Shown here one piece after another: positions 47,447 to 57,232 of a stretch of DNA of 64,000 nt. This DNA is from Daedaleopsis sinensis (lineage: Eukaryota; Basidiomycota; Agaricomycetes; Polyporales; Polyporaceae). Made by a program: the position numbers and the translations under genes. The stretch spans positions 1,674,001 to 1,738,000 of the forward strand of contig CM066306.1 of the NCBI GenBank assembly GCA_033807695.1, written 5' to 3'. Each line of letters begins with the position of its first letter. Within the stretch, counting starts at the first letter, position 1. The notes below the pieces were generated by a model. The model was not told the DNA's origin. It worked only from the letters and a program-made list of their open reading frames with translations, and searched no databases.

Positions 47447-48251
47447 CTGTTGTGGAAAGTACCGGCAGGATCACGGCAGACGCCGGGACGCCGGTTCTAC
47501 AAGTTAAGTTGTACAGCGAAGTCGCCGTCTCCTCTCATCCGCAGCTCTTTCGACTGTGCATCATGCTTGACAAAGGCTCGGGCAGGCTACGTACAGGATC
47601 TATGGTGGTCAAGGTCCGGGACGCGTCACACCAGAAGGACAAGCTTCCTCGACGAACTTGAAGACGAACAACATTCCGCTAGGAAATTCAGAGCGCATAT
47701 ATACAATGCTGCGAGGTTCACCTTGTCGCGCTTGGATGCTTGGATATCTGGTCTTGCACCTAATGCTCCAAGTAGCTGGCCTCTACAGCTTGTTCATGTT
47801 ATCTGCCTACTAGTAGTATGACTATCTTGGTGCACAATCCGTCATATCGTCGCTGGGTATACAGCTATCAATGCTGGACAGGGCCCCATTGGACCATCTA
47901 TTGTCAAGAATCTCCTCGCTACGACCCCCTTCTCACCTGCTCGACCCGGGTGGTCCTAGTCACTCGAACAGGTAACTCCGGATGATCCGCTTGCGTGGTA
48001 TAGAAGACGAGGTGGTAGGCGTGGTTGCTTGGTCCTCGAGGTGGACAGGTACAAAGTTGTATATGTTCCGCCCGTTTAAATCATATACACGCTTGCAGGA
48101 CCAAGCAGTGTCCTCGGAGGCTCGTGGTGACGACCACGATGCCACGTTCGAACGCAGCGCACTACTCGTCAAGCTCGCCCTGATATACCATGACACATCG
48201 TCGCTCAAAAACACAATTGCTGTTCACATCCTGCACTTCGACCCCGCCACC
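47447..48251 (+). pseudogene. Glycosyltransferase-like copy 1, truncated remnant
   Basis: It is homologous to 51632-52516. The position of the ATG start in copy 2 reads CTG here. The frame is broken in several places relative to copy 2, and part of the region after the membrane anchor is missing (copy 2 has TCGTCGTGCAGTCGCATCAA here). The 3' half is absent because the sequence ends at ...HILHFDPAT, where it joins a mei2 fragment. Stretches such as FRLCIMLDKGSG and FRAHIYNAARFTL are still readable. No functional product is expected. Confidence 0.78.
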
Positions 48252-48302
48252 AGGACGACTTCCGAGGACCCTCAGAATGCCCGTACATCTCTTCACGTCG
48301 TA
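48252..48302 (+). pseudogene. Fragment of mei2 coding sequence at the duplication junction
   Basis: Reads RTTSEDPQNARTSLHV against RTTPEDHQNARTSLQV in mei2 (42238-42288). I count 8 to 9 mismatches in about 51 bases, mostly at third positions. It is fused directly to the broken glycosyltransferase-like copy on its left and to mei2 3' flank on its right. Confidence 0.75.
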
Positions 48303-49231
48303 GCAAACGCGATGACTGGCTGATCGCAGCCTGTTTGCCAGGCCCCCGAGACAGGAGATTGCGCCGTAAGTGGCTGCGTCGAGTCCTCAGCCATGGAGCG
48401 ACATGCACAAGTATGTGATGCATATGCTTATACGCGATGTACGGGTCCGAGTGTGCTCGCAGGAGCGGAGTACTTGTCCGTCGCCAAGTGAGGCCCGGCG
48501 GCTGGTACTTAGGACCAGGGGACAGGGCGGAGTGCATCAATATACATCGCTTGAAACTTGAAGCTTGATGCTCGCCGTATTCGCCGCTCAGCTCCCAACT
48601 TGAACGCGGAATGGATTGGAGATGGTACGTCCTCACGATGTTCAAGTCTGTATACGTACACAAGCACGCACGCACGCACGAGTGCTGCCAGTGGATGCGT
48701 GGCTACGCTCAGCAAACTCCAGAGGCATTTAATAATGCATAGTGAGTCGTCCAGCGACTCGAGTGCGCTGACACGACATGCACATGCACGGACGGCGACG
48801 AGTGCATGGGCAGTTGATATGACGTTAATGCTACAAGATACTTAGATACAGGTACCCAGATACCGTGGTGGTGGGCCGCGGCAGGAACAGGGAACAGGGA
48901 GCGGGGACAGAACAGGGTTGGCTCCGACGCGGGATCGGGGGCGTACCACGGCGGCGCGTAGGCACCTTCTAGCCATCTCCGCCGTGCCGCGCCGTTACGT
49001 GCTTGTTTCTTGCCGCCTGCTAGAATATTGATTTGTATACAAAGAGACCGGACGAATAGACCGCGCGAGACGAGGCTCGAGAAGGAGATGTCCCGGATCC
49101 GACTTGGGAGCACCACACCCACACACGGGTGGTACCGTGGCACAATGCAGGTAGGGTCTCGCCTGGTCACGCCCAGTGACAATTGTATGGAGCAGAGGAA
49201 TGTGACGAGGACGCAATAGCGGGATCTGGGG
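48303..49231. other. Intergenic flank of unit 2
   Basis: Decayed copy of the mei2 3' flank (compare 43683-44500), with a short CTTGAAGCTTGATGCTCG element near 48548-48575. No gene seen. Confidence 0.5.
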
Positions 49232-50651
49232 CTAGTGCCGGAGCAATGGCAGGGCCTCGGGCAGCGGGAGCCCGCCGTCCTTCTCGGAGTCCGCGGCATC
49301 GATATCGCGGTGCGGCGAGGCGTCGAATCCGCCGGCCTCGGCGCGCTCGCGCTCGCGGGTGCGTTCCTCATCCTGCGCCCGCTTCGCCGCCTGCTTCCGT
49401 CGGCGGAGGCCGACATTGACGACGAGGTAGAGCGAGGCGAGGGAGACGATGACCATTTGGAAGAAAGTCCCGCACGAGTCTGGGGGATAGAAAAAGGAAC
49501 GGGTGTCAGCGATGGACTCTCGACAGGACGGAGCACAGACGGCCGCGCAGTAAAGGTGCGGACGTACCTAGGAGCAGACCTACAGTGGCACGGGACAGGT
49601 TTCAGCAGGGGTTGGGGAAAAGGGATCGGGGTTTCGTGCTCACCGAACGCAGGGGCGTCGACCCACAGCGCGCGCAGCGCCGGGATGGTGAGGATGACGC
49701 TGACAGGGAGGACGAGCACGCCCTCTGACATGACCAGGCCCTCCCAGGCCGAGACCGCGATGAAGACGACGACGGCTGTCAACAGCCAGTTGACGACGAA
49801 GAGGACTATGATGAAGATCCGGCTGAGCGCGGGCCGCTGCAATTCGAACCGCGCCGCGCGGGCGAGGGTGGTCGTCGAGTTGTCGATTGAGCGCGTCATG
49901 ACGTCCGCGTCTTTGTTCGGGACGGTCCAGAAGTTGTTCGTCGCGTCGGCGATGCGGAGGAACAGGATCGGGACGTCGATACCGGTGTCGGGCGTGAGGG
50001 CGCGAAAGAACGTGTCGATGAAGTAGGTGTCGAAGGGGTAGGCGTACTGCTGGTCCTGCCCGTACCACGCCGTCACCTCGAGCAGGTGTTCCGTCTGTAT
50101 CTCGACAGAGGCCTGTATGCTGGAGGAGCACATTGCCGCATTAGTCGCCTAGGTAAAACGTGATACTCTAGTAGCTCAGGCTGCGTACTAGAATGTTTTC
50201 CTCGATTGCACCTCGTACCACAGGTCGGTGGCGGGGTCGTAGGAGCCGGTAGCGTTCGTAGCACCATCGACGTAGAAGTCGACCGCGATGTTGGGTCTCC
50301 CGCATTGCTGCGAGTCATAGTAGGCACTGTCGGATACTAGGGCCAAGCTGCCACAGCCGAGGACCAACCAAGACATTTGGACTTGACGAGCAGCAACATT
50401 GACGTTGTACGCATGCCCCAGCAGAGCGACCTGTGGCGTAGCATGCATGAGGCAAGTGCCAGAAGACGAGCCCAAGCGAGGGGACTCACCCCATCTTTCC
50501 CCTGCGCGCCGTCGTCAATAATTTTTCCGATAGAGTCCCACCGGCGTATGCCAGCGACCAGAAAGACAGAGGTGGTTGCGCCGCAAAGGAGGACGATTGA
50601 GATGGAGAACCATATGAATAGCCTTGTGCGGCGAGAGAGTCGGAGGAACAT
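49232..50651 (-). CDS. DUF4436-like membrane protein, copy 2
   Basis: Paralogue of the gene at 45010-46440 with the same exon plan. It starts MFLRLSRRTRLFIWFSISIV. The soluble domain has MSWLVLGCGSLALVSDSAYY, CGRPNIAVDFYVDGATNATG and QYAYPFDTYFIDTFFRALTP. The membrane helices are FIIVLFVVNWLLTAVVVFIA, EGVLVLPVSVILTIPALRAL and MVIVSLASLYLVVNVG. The 12 nt exon (49579-49568) is conserved. The charged tail differs (RERERAEAGGFDASPHRDID) and ends LPLPEALPLLRH. Substitutions are mostly conservative and no frame break is seen, so both copies appear functional. It lies head-to-head with the intact glycosyltransferase-like gene, 980 bp apart. Confidence 0.74.
49568..49579 (-). other. 12 nt internal exon, DUF4436-like copy 2
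   Basis: GTCTGCTCCTAG between an ACTGTAG acceptor and a GTACGT donor, identical to the exon in copy 1. Confidence 0.72.
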
Positions 50652-51631
50652 CACAAGGGTCTTCGAAGAGTTGGATTTCGCTCGTTACATAACGCAGTGA
50701 GATGGTTCGCGCACGCAATCGCACCCGCGGGCCGCAATGCGAGGAACAGCTAGAGGGGCCCGGGTGGCGTAGTGGGAAGTCACGGGGCATCAGATGTTGA
50801 GAAAACTCAGAGCATGTGAGCGCTGCGATTCTGCTGACACGTATTTCTTGCCAAGTTCTTGGGCTTGAGGGTGGCTGTGGGTTCATCATCGATTCATCAT
50901 CGAGGGCTGAGCTGCTGAGAGTTGGTGCACTACAAACGGTTAGCATGCTCGGGATGTATAGGATGCTATATTGTTGACGGGATTACGTACCGCCCATGTG
51001 AACGCCTGTGAAGTTGAAGAAAAGCTGTGAACGCCTCGAAACGAAGGCCGGGCAGATTTTCACGAAGCTGAAAATTAAATACAGAGCCACAAGCTCGCGA
51101 GCATTTCATACATATCATGATATCGCGAAGGCGTCGGAGGTCGTACATAACTTCAATGTACTTCGTGATGATGGTCGTTCCGCGTGCTCGGCGATGGTGG
51201 GAATGGCAGCAAGGCTGAAGTTTGAACGCGTACGCATTCCCTCGCGAGTCAAGTTCTGTGTTGAGCTAGTAGTTGAGTGTACAGCTTGAAGGTTAATGAA
51301 GCTATGTAATGAGAGCTTGACATACACACTAGTAGAGAGTATGGACTCGACGACTCACACTCGTCGACTCGGACGTAGCGGGTCAATGATATATTAGTGT
51401 GTGTCCCTCAGGCTGGCAGAACGTTTCCAAAAGTGACGTCTTACCTACGACGTTACCGTTTGCACGAGATGGTAGCTATACGCGGTGGCTGCATCGAGGA
51501 GAAGAAGAAAGTTTTGAGCTGGGCTACCCAATGCTGCCCATACTATGTAGCCCATGAGGGGACCCCGGCCGGACTCCGAGCGTCATGAGGAAGAGTCGGT
51601 GGCAGGCGCTAACCATTGACAGGCGCTAACC
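50652..51631. other. Head-to-head spacer of unit 2
   Basis: Divergent spacer between the two genes of unit 2. A plus-strand frame at 51008-51289 has no counterpart kept open in unit 1, so it is not called. Confidence 0.5.
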
Positions 51632-53165
51632 ATGTCGTGGAAAGTCGTGGCAGGATCGACGGCACGCCGGTTCTACTTGTACAGCGAAGTCGCCGTCTCC
51701 TCTCATTTGCAACTCTTTCGACTGTGCATCATGCTTGACAAAGGCTCGGGAAGGCCACGTACAGGATCCATGGTGGCCAAGGTCCGGGACGCGTCACACC
51801 AGAAGGGCAAACTTCCTCAAGACCGCGAAGATGAACAACAATCCGCTCGGAAGTTCAGAGCGCATATATACAATGCTGCGAGGTTCACCTTGTTGCGCTT
51901 AGATGCTTGGATATCTGGTCTTGCACCCGGTGTTCCACGTAGTTGGCCTCTTCGCATTCCTGGAATACCGACCCTTGTTGTGCTCTATGGCCTCTTCAGT
52001 TTCTTCATGTTCTCCGCCTACCTGTCGTCCACGCTCGTCGTGCAGTCGCATCAATTCGGGCCCCAAGCCCAAGGTATGTTCCATTCCACCGCTTGGTGCA
52101 CAGGTCGTCATCTCGTCGTTGGTACAGAGATATCAACACTGGACAGGCTCCCGTTGGACCATCTGTTGTCAAAAAGCTCTTCGCTACGACCCCCTCCTCT
52201 CCTGCTCGACCCGGATGTTCTAGTCACGCGTACAGGGAACCCGGGGATATCTGCTTGCGTGTGGGTCAAAGAAGCTGAGGTGGTAGACGTGGTCGCTTGG
52301 TCCTCGAAGTGGACAGGTACGCAAGCTGTATGTGTTCCGCCCGTTTGACTCATATACACGCTTGTAGGACCAATCAGCCTCCTCGTAGTGACGACCACGA
52401 TTCCACGTTCGCCCGAACATAGCGCACTACTCGTCAAGCTCGCCCAGATACACCATGACTCACCGTCGCTCAGAAACACCCTTTCTGTTCATGTCCTGCA
52501 CCTCGACCCCGCCACCGAAGCCCACCCGAACGCGTTCCTCAATATCGCACGCCTACTCTCTTCTAGCCCTGGGGTGGTCCTCTTTCCTGGCAACCTGTCG
52601 CATGCGCCACCGAAGACCCTCTACAAGACTCTTCTCTCACAGCAGCCCACGTCGTCGTCGGCCCTCACTACGCCTGGACGGACGCGCAAGCGCAGACCGG
52701 CGATTCTGACAACCAAGGACCACACCTCGTTTCCCTTCGCACCTCTCGCACCTCTAGTTATGGCCCGCGACGAGCCGACGTGGTGCACGGAGCGCTTCTT
52801 TGCTGGTATGTCTCGGGCTGCAGACTGGGAGGAATGTCTCTGGCAGGTCTGGCTCTCGAACTTCGGGGACGTGGAGGTGAAGCCGGTGCAAGGCTGGGCA
52901 ACGGTCGCGCACAACGGCGAGGAGGAGCAGACGGGGCGTCTTGCTGCGGTGCGTCATCTCTGCTATATGTGTGCACGCAACCCCTTGCTGATCTGGATAC
53001 CATGTCTAGGCCAAGCTACATCGACGGCTAGTGTCGAAATTCCGCAGCGAAACTTGCGCGCTTGACGTCCGACGCTTCGCTGCTCTGCGAGACGCTAGCA
53101 GCAGCGCAGACACCAAGAAGGCGCGTTGGCTGAAACGTGTCTGTCGGTCATGGGGCTCTACGTGA
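51632..53165 (+). CDS. Glycosyltransferase-like type II membrane protein (GT49/LARGE-like)
   Basis: Exons 51632-52316, 52368-52948 and 53010-53165 give 473 residues with all phases matching. A membrane anchor lies at about residues 111-131 (IPTLVVLYGLFSFFMFSAYL), after a 110-residue N-terminal part. The lumenal part has LLLDPDVLVTRTG, SACVWVKEAEVVDVVAWSSK, TGPISLLVVTTTIPRS and AFLNIARLLSSSPGVVLFPG. WCTERFFAGMSRAADWEECL, WQVWLSNFGDVEV and a basic end (RRLVSKFRSETCALDVRRFA) follow. NxAR...TERFF...W..CLWQ recalls GT49/LARGE-type transferases, but where those have a DxD the sequence reads F-P-G-N. Donor and acceptor are therefore unknown and activity is not assured. The 3' end converges on a BTB gene 90 bp away. 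Confidence 0.62.
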
Positions 53166-53255
53166 AACTGGATTCGGGCCAAGTCTCCTTGTGAATCTCC
53201 TATTCTGTTCTCTCGGACTAGATACTCTACGGCGAGCGCGACTCTGTGTCTTATG

Positions 53256-55031
53256 TCAAGCCATCACATATCCACATGTGCTGCACCGGAACTGCGTGCG
53301 GATCGTCGGCAACGGACAGCCCCTCGGACAGGCGGAGGGAGCTGCCACGCCTCCCAGAGTGCTTGATGGCACGGCCGCGCAGGCTAGCTTGTGGATCAGT
53401 TTTCCAAACGTGTCAGCGCACTGCTTCAACTCCCCGCAGGCGAATCGGTCGATCCACGACGGAAGTCGTGCGATGATGTCGGGATGTTTGATGTGCGCAA
53501 GGAGGAAGTCGAGTTCCATGTCTTGTATCTCCGGATGTCTGCGACCGCGAGGAACATGGATAGCTTATTCTCACCCACAGACGCAACAACTCACCTGCAT
53601 GTGAACTTGCAGAACAACTCGTCCAACACGTTCTGGGTTGACAGCTTCGATCGAATGTCGCTCCTAGCTTGCATCTGCAACTCCTGGTTGCCGTACTATG
53701 CATGGGTGAGCTTCGTGTCGACAGCTACTATGCGACACATCGCAATTTTTGATCATACCTTTATGACCAGACGGTACATGGACTTTGGCGAGCAGATAGG
53801 CAACTGCGTTGCATCTCTTCCGTCGTCCTGGTACACGAACCCTTGCGATCGGAGTGGAGCAAATGCAACTCTCCCTGTGTACGTGTAGAAGATCAAGCTT
53901 CGCCAGCTGAGGAGACATCGCTCGTCACCTGGGCAGTGTTACGAGCAGGAGAAACAACGTACGTTCGAAAAGCGATGTCGCTTGAGAGTACGGTGCGCTG
54001 GCCACCTTTGATGTGACTGCCTTGCACTTGATGAGACGCGTCTTTTGAACGCGGCTTCGCCTGAGGACCGTCCTCCGCTGTAGCATATTCATCTTTGGTT
54101 TGAGGGACAGGTCCAGGATCGGCAGTGGCGTTGGAAGATTCGCCAACAGACACGAACTCATCAGCAGAGCTCGCGGCAAGGTCGTCCTCGGATTTCGCTT
54201 TCAACTACAAACATTATCAGTGGACGCCGCTCGATCAGGTCAGTGTAGAAAGGACCTTGTTGTCATTGTCAATATTGCGGTCGGGTGTCTTGCTCTCTGG
54301 CTCGTGAGCAGAGAAGCGACCTCGGCGTGATTCTCCCGGGTCGTCGCCCTGAGCGTCTTCGTCGTTGTCGTCGTCGTCACTGTCGTTGTCTTCATCCTCT
54401 AGGTCGCTATCCGCAGCGTAATCGTAGTCCCTGATGCGGAAGGAGGGTAGCATGTTACGGGGCTCCTCGGCGGGCAAGTCGTCTATGCCACTCCCGGCAT
54501 CCGCAAGCACTGCTTGCCATTAGCCTCGCCGCGACGCATCCGAAGAGAGATGCTCGTACAGCGGTCAAAGTGAGGTAATGCTCTCCTCAGCAAAGCCCCG
54601 TTCGCGTGCAGAGGGCGTGGTGCACCCACTCTCCCTGAGGGAGAACGCTGGGAGAACGCGACGATCCTGATATCCTCAAACTTCCCAGACAGTATGCTGA
54701 CGTTAAGTGCGAATTGTGTGACCTCCTCCCAAGTGGTCCCGGCCGGAGGTGTCATAGTAGCAGTACCACTCGCGGACTGCGTGGCGGGGATGGGATGGGA
54801 TGCACTAGCGGCCTTGTTGCCGCTCCATGGCGAGGGAGGGGCGTCCGCGACCGGCTGGTCGGACGTAATGGCCATTGTCAGGTTACTCTGCGCATCCTTC
54901 TGCGCATCCTCAGGCTCAGGCTCAGGAACGGGAATGACTGCATCGTCGACCTGACCATCCCGATGAGTCTCCATTTGCTTTTTCTTCCCCTTCTTCTGCG
55001 TTTTCTTTGCTGACGCTGTACCATCGAACAT
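53256..55031 (-). CDS. BTB protein of the DSDLEDE family, paralogue A
   Basis: The first of four related minus-strand genes. It starts MFDGTASAKKTQKKGKKKQM (basic). A first BTB-like strand-helix unit reads SGKFEDIRIVAFSQRSPSGR and ALLRRALPHFDR. After an intron comes the acidic segment RDYDYAADSDLEDEDNDSDD. The second BTB half reads VLSSDIAFRT, then WRSLIFYTYTGRVAFAPLRS and ICSPKSMYRLVIK. The C-terminus has IIARLPSWIDRFACGELKQC and a Cys tail CPRGC...FRCSTCG. The acidic insertion splits the BTB fold in all paralogues. Its role is unknown; an adaptor or nuclear function is inferred from BTB and the basic N-terminus. Confidence 0.75.
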
Positions 55032-55094
55032 TGCGAGACAGTATGAGAACGGAGTGGGAGCACAAAGGGCATTGGGCTCGTAGTGGTCCCAGGG

Positions 55095-55102
55095 TATTTA
55101 TA
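55095..55102 (-). promoter_or_regulatory. TATA element of BTB paralogue A
   Basis: TATAAATA on the minus strand, about 65 bp before the ATG at 55031. Confidence 0.5.
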
Positions 55103-55279
55103 ACGATCTCCGAGGCCACGCGACCAACACATGTACATAGTAAGACGTAATCCAAGGTTAACAATGGCTCGAGCGACCTTTTGCGATGTTCTACATGTAT
55201 ACAGAAGAGCCTGTCGGTTGCAATGCCCTCCCGCAACCGCAGCACAACACTATGGACCACCTTGAAACTCGGATAGTAA

Positions 55280-56710
55280 TCAGAAGTCACGAGAACAACT
55301 CCGGCAGAAATAATTACTGGTAGTACATCCATTCGGACACTTCCTCATGCCGGCATCAGGTGGAGGAATCGGAACGGGAGTAATGATTTTGTTGATGAGG
55401 GATGCGACGATGCTAGCTGCACCCTTTGGCAAATGCCCTTTCTCCATGGCTTCGAGCCACGATGGCAAGCGAGCTTGTATACCTGCATCTTTGATGTTCG
55501 CATGCAGATACTGGAGCTCAACTGCTTGTATACCGGGGTACCTGATAGTCGGAAACTTCGTCAACGATATACAAAGAGAGGTCAACAACGATTCATATAC
55601 GCACAAAGACGTGAATGTTGAAAATATTTCTTCCAAAATGTTGTGCGGTGATAACTTCGCCTTGATGTTGTTCGCAGCCTTCTCTTTGAGGGTTGCTATA
55701 TCATACTAGCAAAATGTCAGAGACGAGATCAAATAAGACTACATCATTGCCTGCCAGCATGATACCTTTTCCGCGAGCCGATACATGGACTTCGGTGAGC
55801 AGATGGGCGTTTCGTAGATACTATCGCGGTCCCTTGGGTGTGTCTTCTGCTCAGATCTCAACGGTGCGAACTCGATCTCTTCGAAGTAGGCGTAGAAGAT
55901 AAAAGCTTTCCATCTATTAGGGGTAAAACGGGTATATCAGCACCAGACGGCATATCGTCGACCTTTAGAATTGAGTTCACGTACGTCGCATAAGCGATAT
56001 CATCAAGGAATACGACGCGCCCCTGTTTGGCGATCGTCTGCTGCCTAGCCTGCACCTCAACCTCGCTTGACAGCTTCTCGGGCTCTCCATCTTCTTTGCT
56101 GTCAAGCGTGCTATTGTATTCATCCTGTTCAGTGATGTCAATCGTGTTAGTATCTTCAAGTTGGAGGCTCGACATGCCTCGGTAGCCGCTTCAATACCAT
56201 CTTCTGCTACCGTACCAGGGGTCTCGCCAATGTCGTCCTCCTCGTCCTCAAGATCACTATCAGACATATAGTCATAGAGCTCCGTTGTAGAAGCCTTTGT
56301 GGTAGGGAAAGGAGCATCCATGTCAGTGATTCCACCCTCCGCAAAACCTGCAGCGAACACTGCCAACTGGCATCAGCTCAACGAGTCGGTGGCATCGCCA
56401 TACAGTCAATACACTCACCATAGTCGAAATGAGAAGATGCCTTGCGGATGAGGGTGCTATTCGCGAGGAGGGGCAACGGGGCATCGACGGCACCATTGCG
56501 AGTACGGCGCGAGTATGCAAAGAACTTGACGTCTTCGAAGGAGCGGCCAGTAACACTGGCTAGCAAAGCAGCGCGATGCACCTGTTTGAAGGGGGTCGAG
56601 GCAACAGGGAGAATTGAGGGTAAATTCGATATGGATGCTGGTGACGGCTCCTTCTTCTCCTGCTGTAGGTCCTTGCTCCGCCCTTTTTTCTTGCCCTTCA
56701 TGCCTGACAT
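55280..56710 (-). CDS. BTB protein of the DSDLEDE family, paralogue B
   Basis: Starts MSGMKGKKKGRSKDLQQEKK at 56710. The first BTB part is ASVTGRSFEDVKFFAYSRRT with STLIRKASSHFDY. It is followed by FAAGFAEGGITDMDAPFPTT and ELYDYMSDSDLEDEEDDIGE. After a Glu/Gln-rich spacer, QGRVVFLDDIAYAT leads to a helix (AFIFYAYFEEIEFAPLRS) and CSPKSMYRLAEK. The end reads IQARLPSWLEAMEKGHLPKG and CPNGC...YFCRSCSRDF, a C-x3-C...C-x2-C pattern. Exon joins follow those of paralogue D. It is closest to D. The spacer to paralogue A is about 250 bp. Confidence 0.78.
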
Positions 56711-57232
56711 CTCGATGCTACAGGGGAGGGGAGACGGTAAGAACTTGAAGCAGGTATCACCGCGTCGGTGATGATGATGGCAATCGATTGAGTCTCACAT
56801 TGCAATCTCAGTCTATTATACTAGTTGTGCTTCATCGCTCTCACGCATCGCGTCTCCTGCGAGGAAAACGCATGTACATGAGTACTAGACGCAAGGTTAC
56901 CGCAGCACCGGGGGCGCTCCTGGTGCTGCGGTAACCTTGAAGTTCGACTTGCCCCAACTTGAGAACAAACTCGAACACATCGATGCAGGGATACGTAGAT
57001 TTGCAACTCCTGAGATTCTTCTCAGGACCACCTGCAATCAATTTGCTCACTAGTACGAGTGTGGAGAACACGGCTCACAAGAATGTAAATTTTGTTTGCG
57101 CAGGGTCTCTCAGTACTAAGTACTAGACGCGAAGATCTTGAACTGCGTTGGAAACGCTCGATTCATCATGTACATTAGCGCATTAGCGGCAGTGGGTGCG
57201 AGACATGAAACTGGAGTCCTACTCAATCCACC
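56711..57232. other. Intergenic with a perfect hairpin
   Basis: Spacer between paralogues B and C. Its only notable content is the inverted repeat at 56892-56939. Confidence 0.55.
56892..56939. repeat. Perfect inverted repeat, 18 bp arms
   Basis: CAAGGTTACCGCAGCACC and GGTGCTGCGGTAACCTTG are exact complements, separated by 12 nt (GGGGGCGCTCCT). It lies about 180 bp upstream of the ATG of BTB paralogue B. Confidence 0.9.

Larger units (their letters stand above)
42238..48251. repeat. Tandem duplication, unit 1
   Basis: This unit holds the end of mei2, its 3' flank, DUF4436-like copy 1 (-) and glycosyltransferase-like copy 1 (+). It is paralogous to 48252-52516. The two units share gene order, orientation, splice sites and many stretches of non-coding flank, such as GGTCCGAGTGTGCTCGCAGG near 43829 and 48446. 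Confidence 0.82.
48252..52516. repeat. Tandem duplication, unit 2
   Basis: It begins with a roughly 50 bp scrap of mei2 coding sequence, jumps to the mei2 3' flank (GGCTGATCGCAGC near 48317, compare 43683), and then repeats the DUF4436-like and glycosyltransferase-like genes. About 1.4 kb of mei2 present in unit 1 is missing here. Confidence 0.8.

Noticed and set aside
51008..51289. 93-codon frame upstream of the glycosyltransferase-like gene
   Set aside because: The matching part of unit 1 (about 46,940-47,160) does not keep the frame, so it is unlikely to code.
52072..52103. GTATGTTCC...GCACAG as an intron in the glycosyltransferase-like gene
   Set aside because: It would be only about 30 nt, shorter than the 45 nt or more of other introns here, and the uninterrupted frame leads on to the conserved LLLDPDVLVTRTG and SACVWVKE passages.
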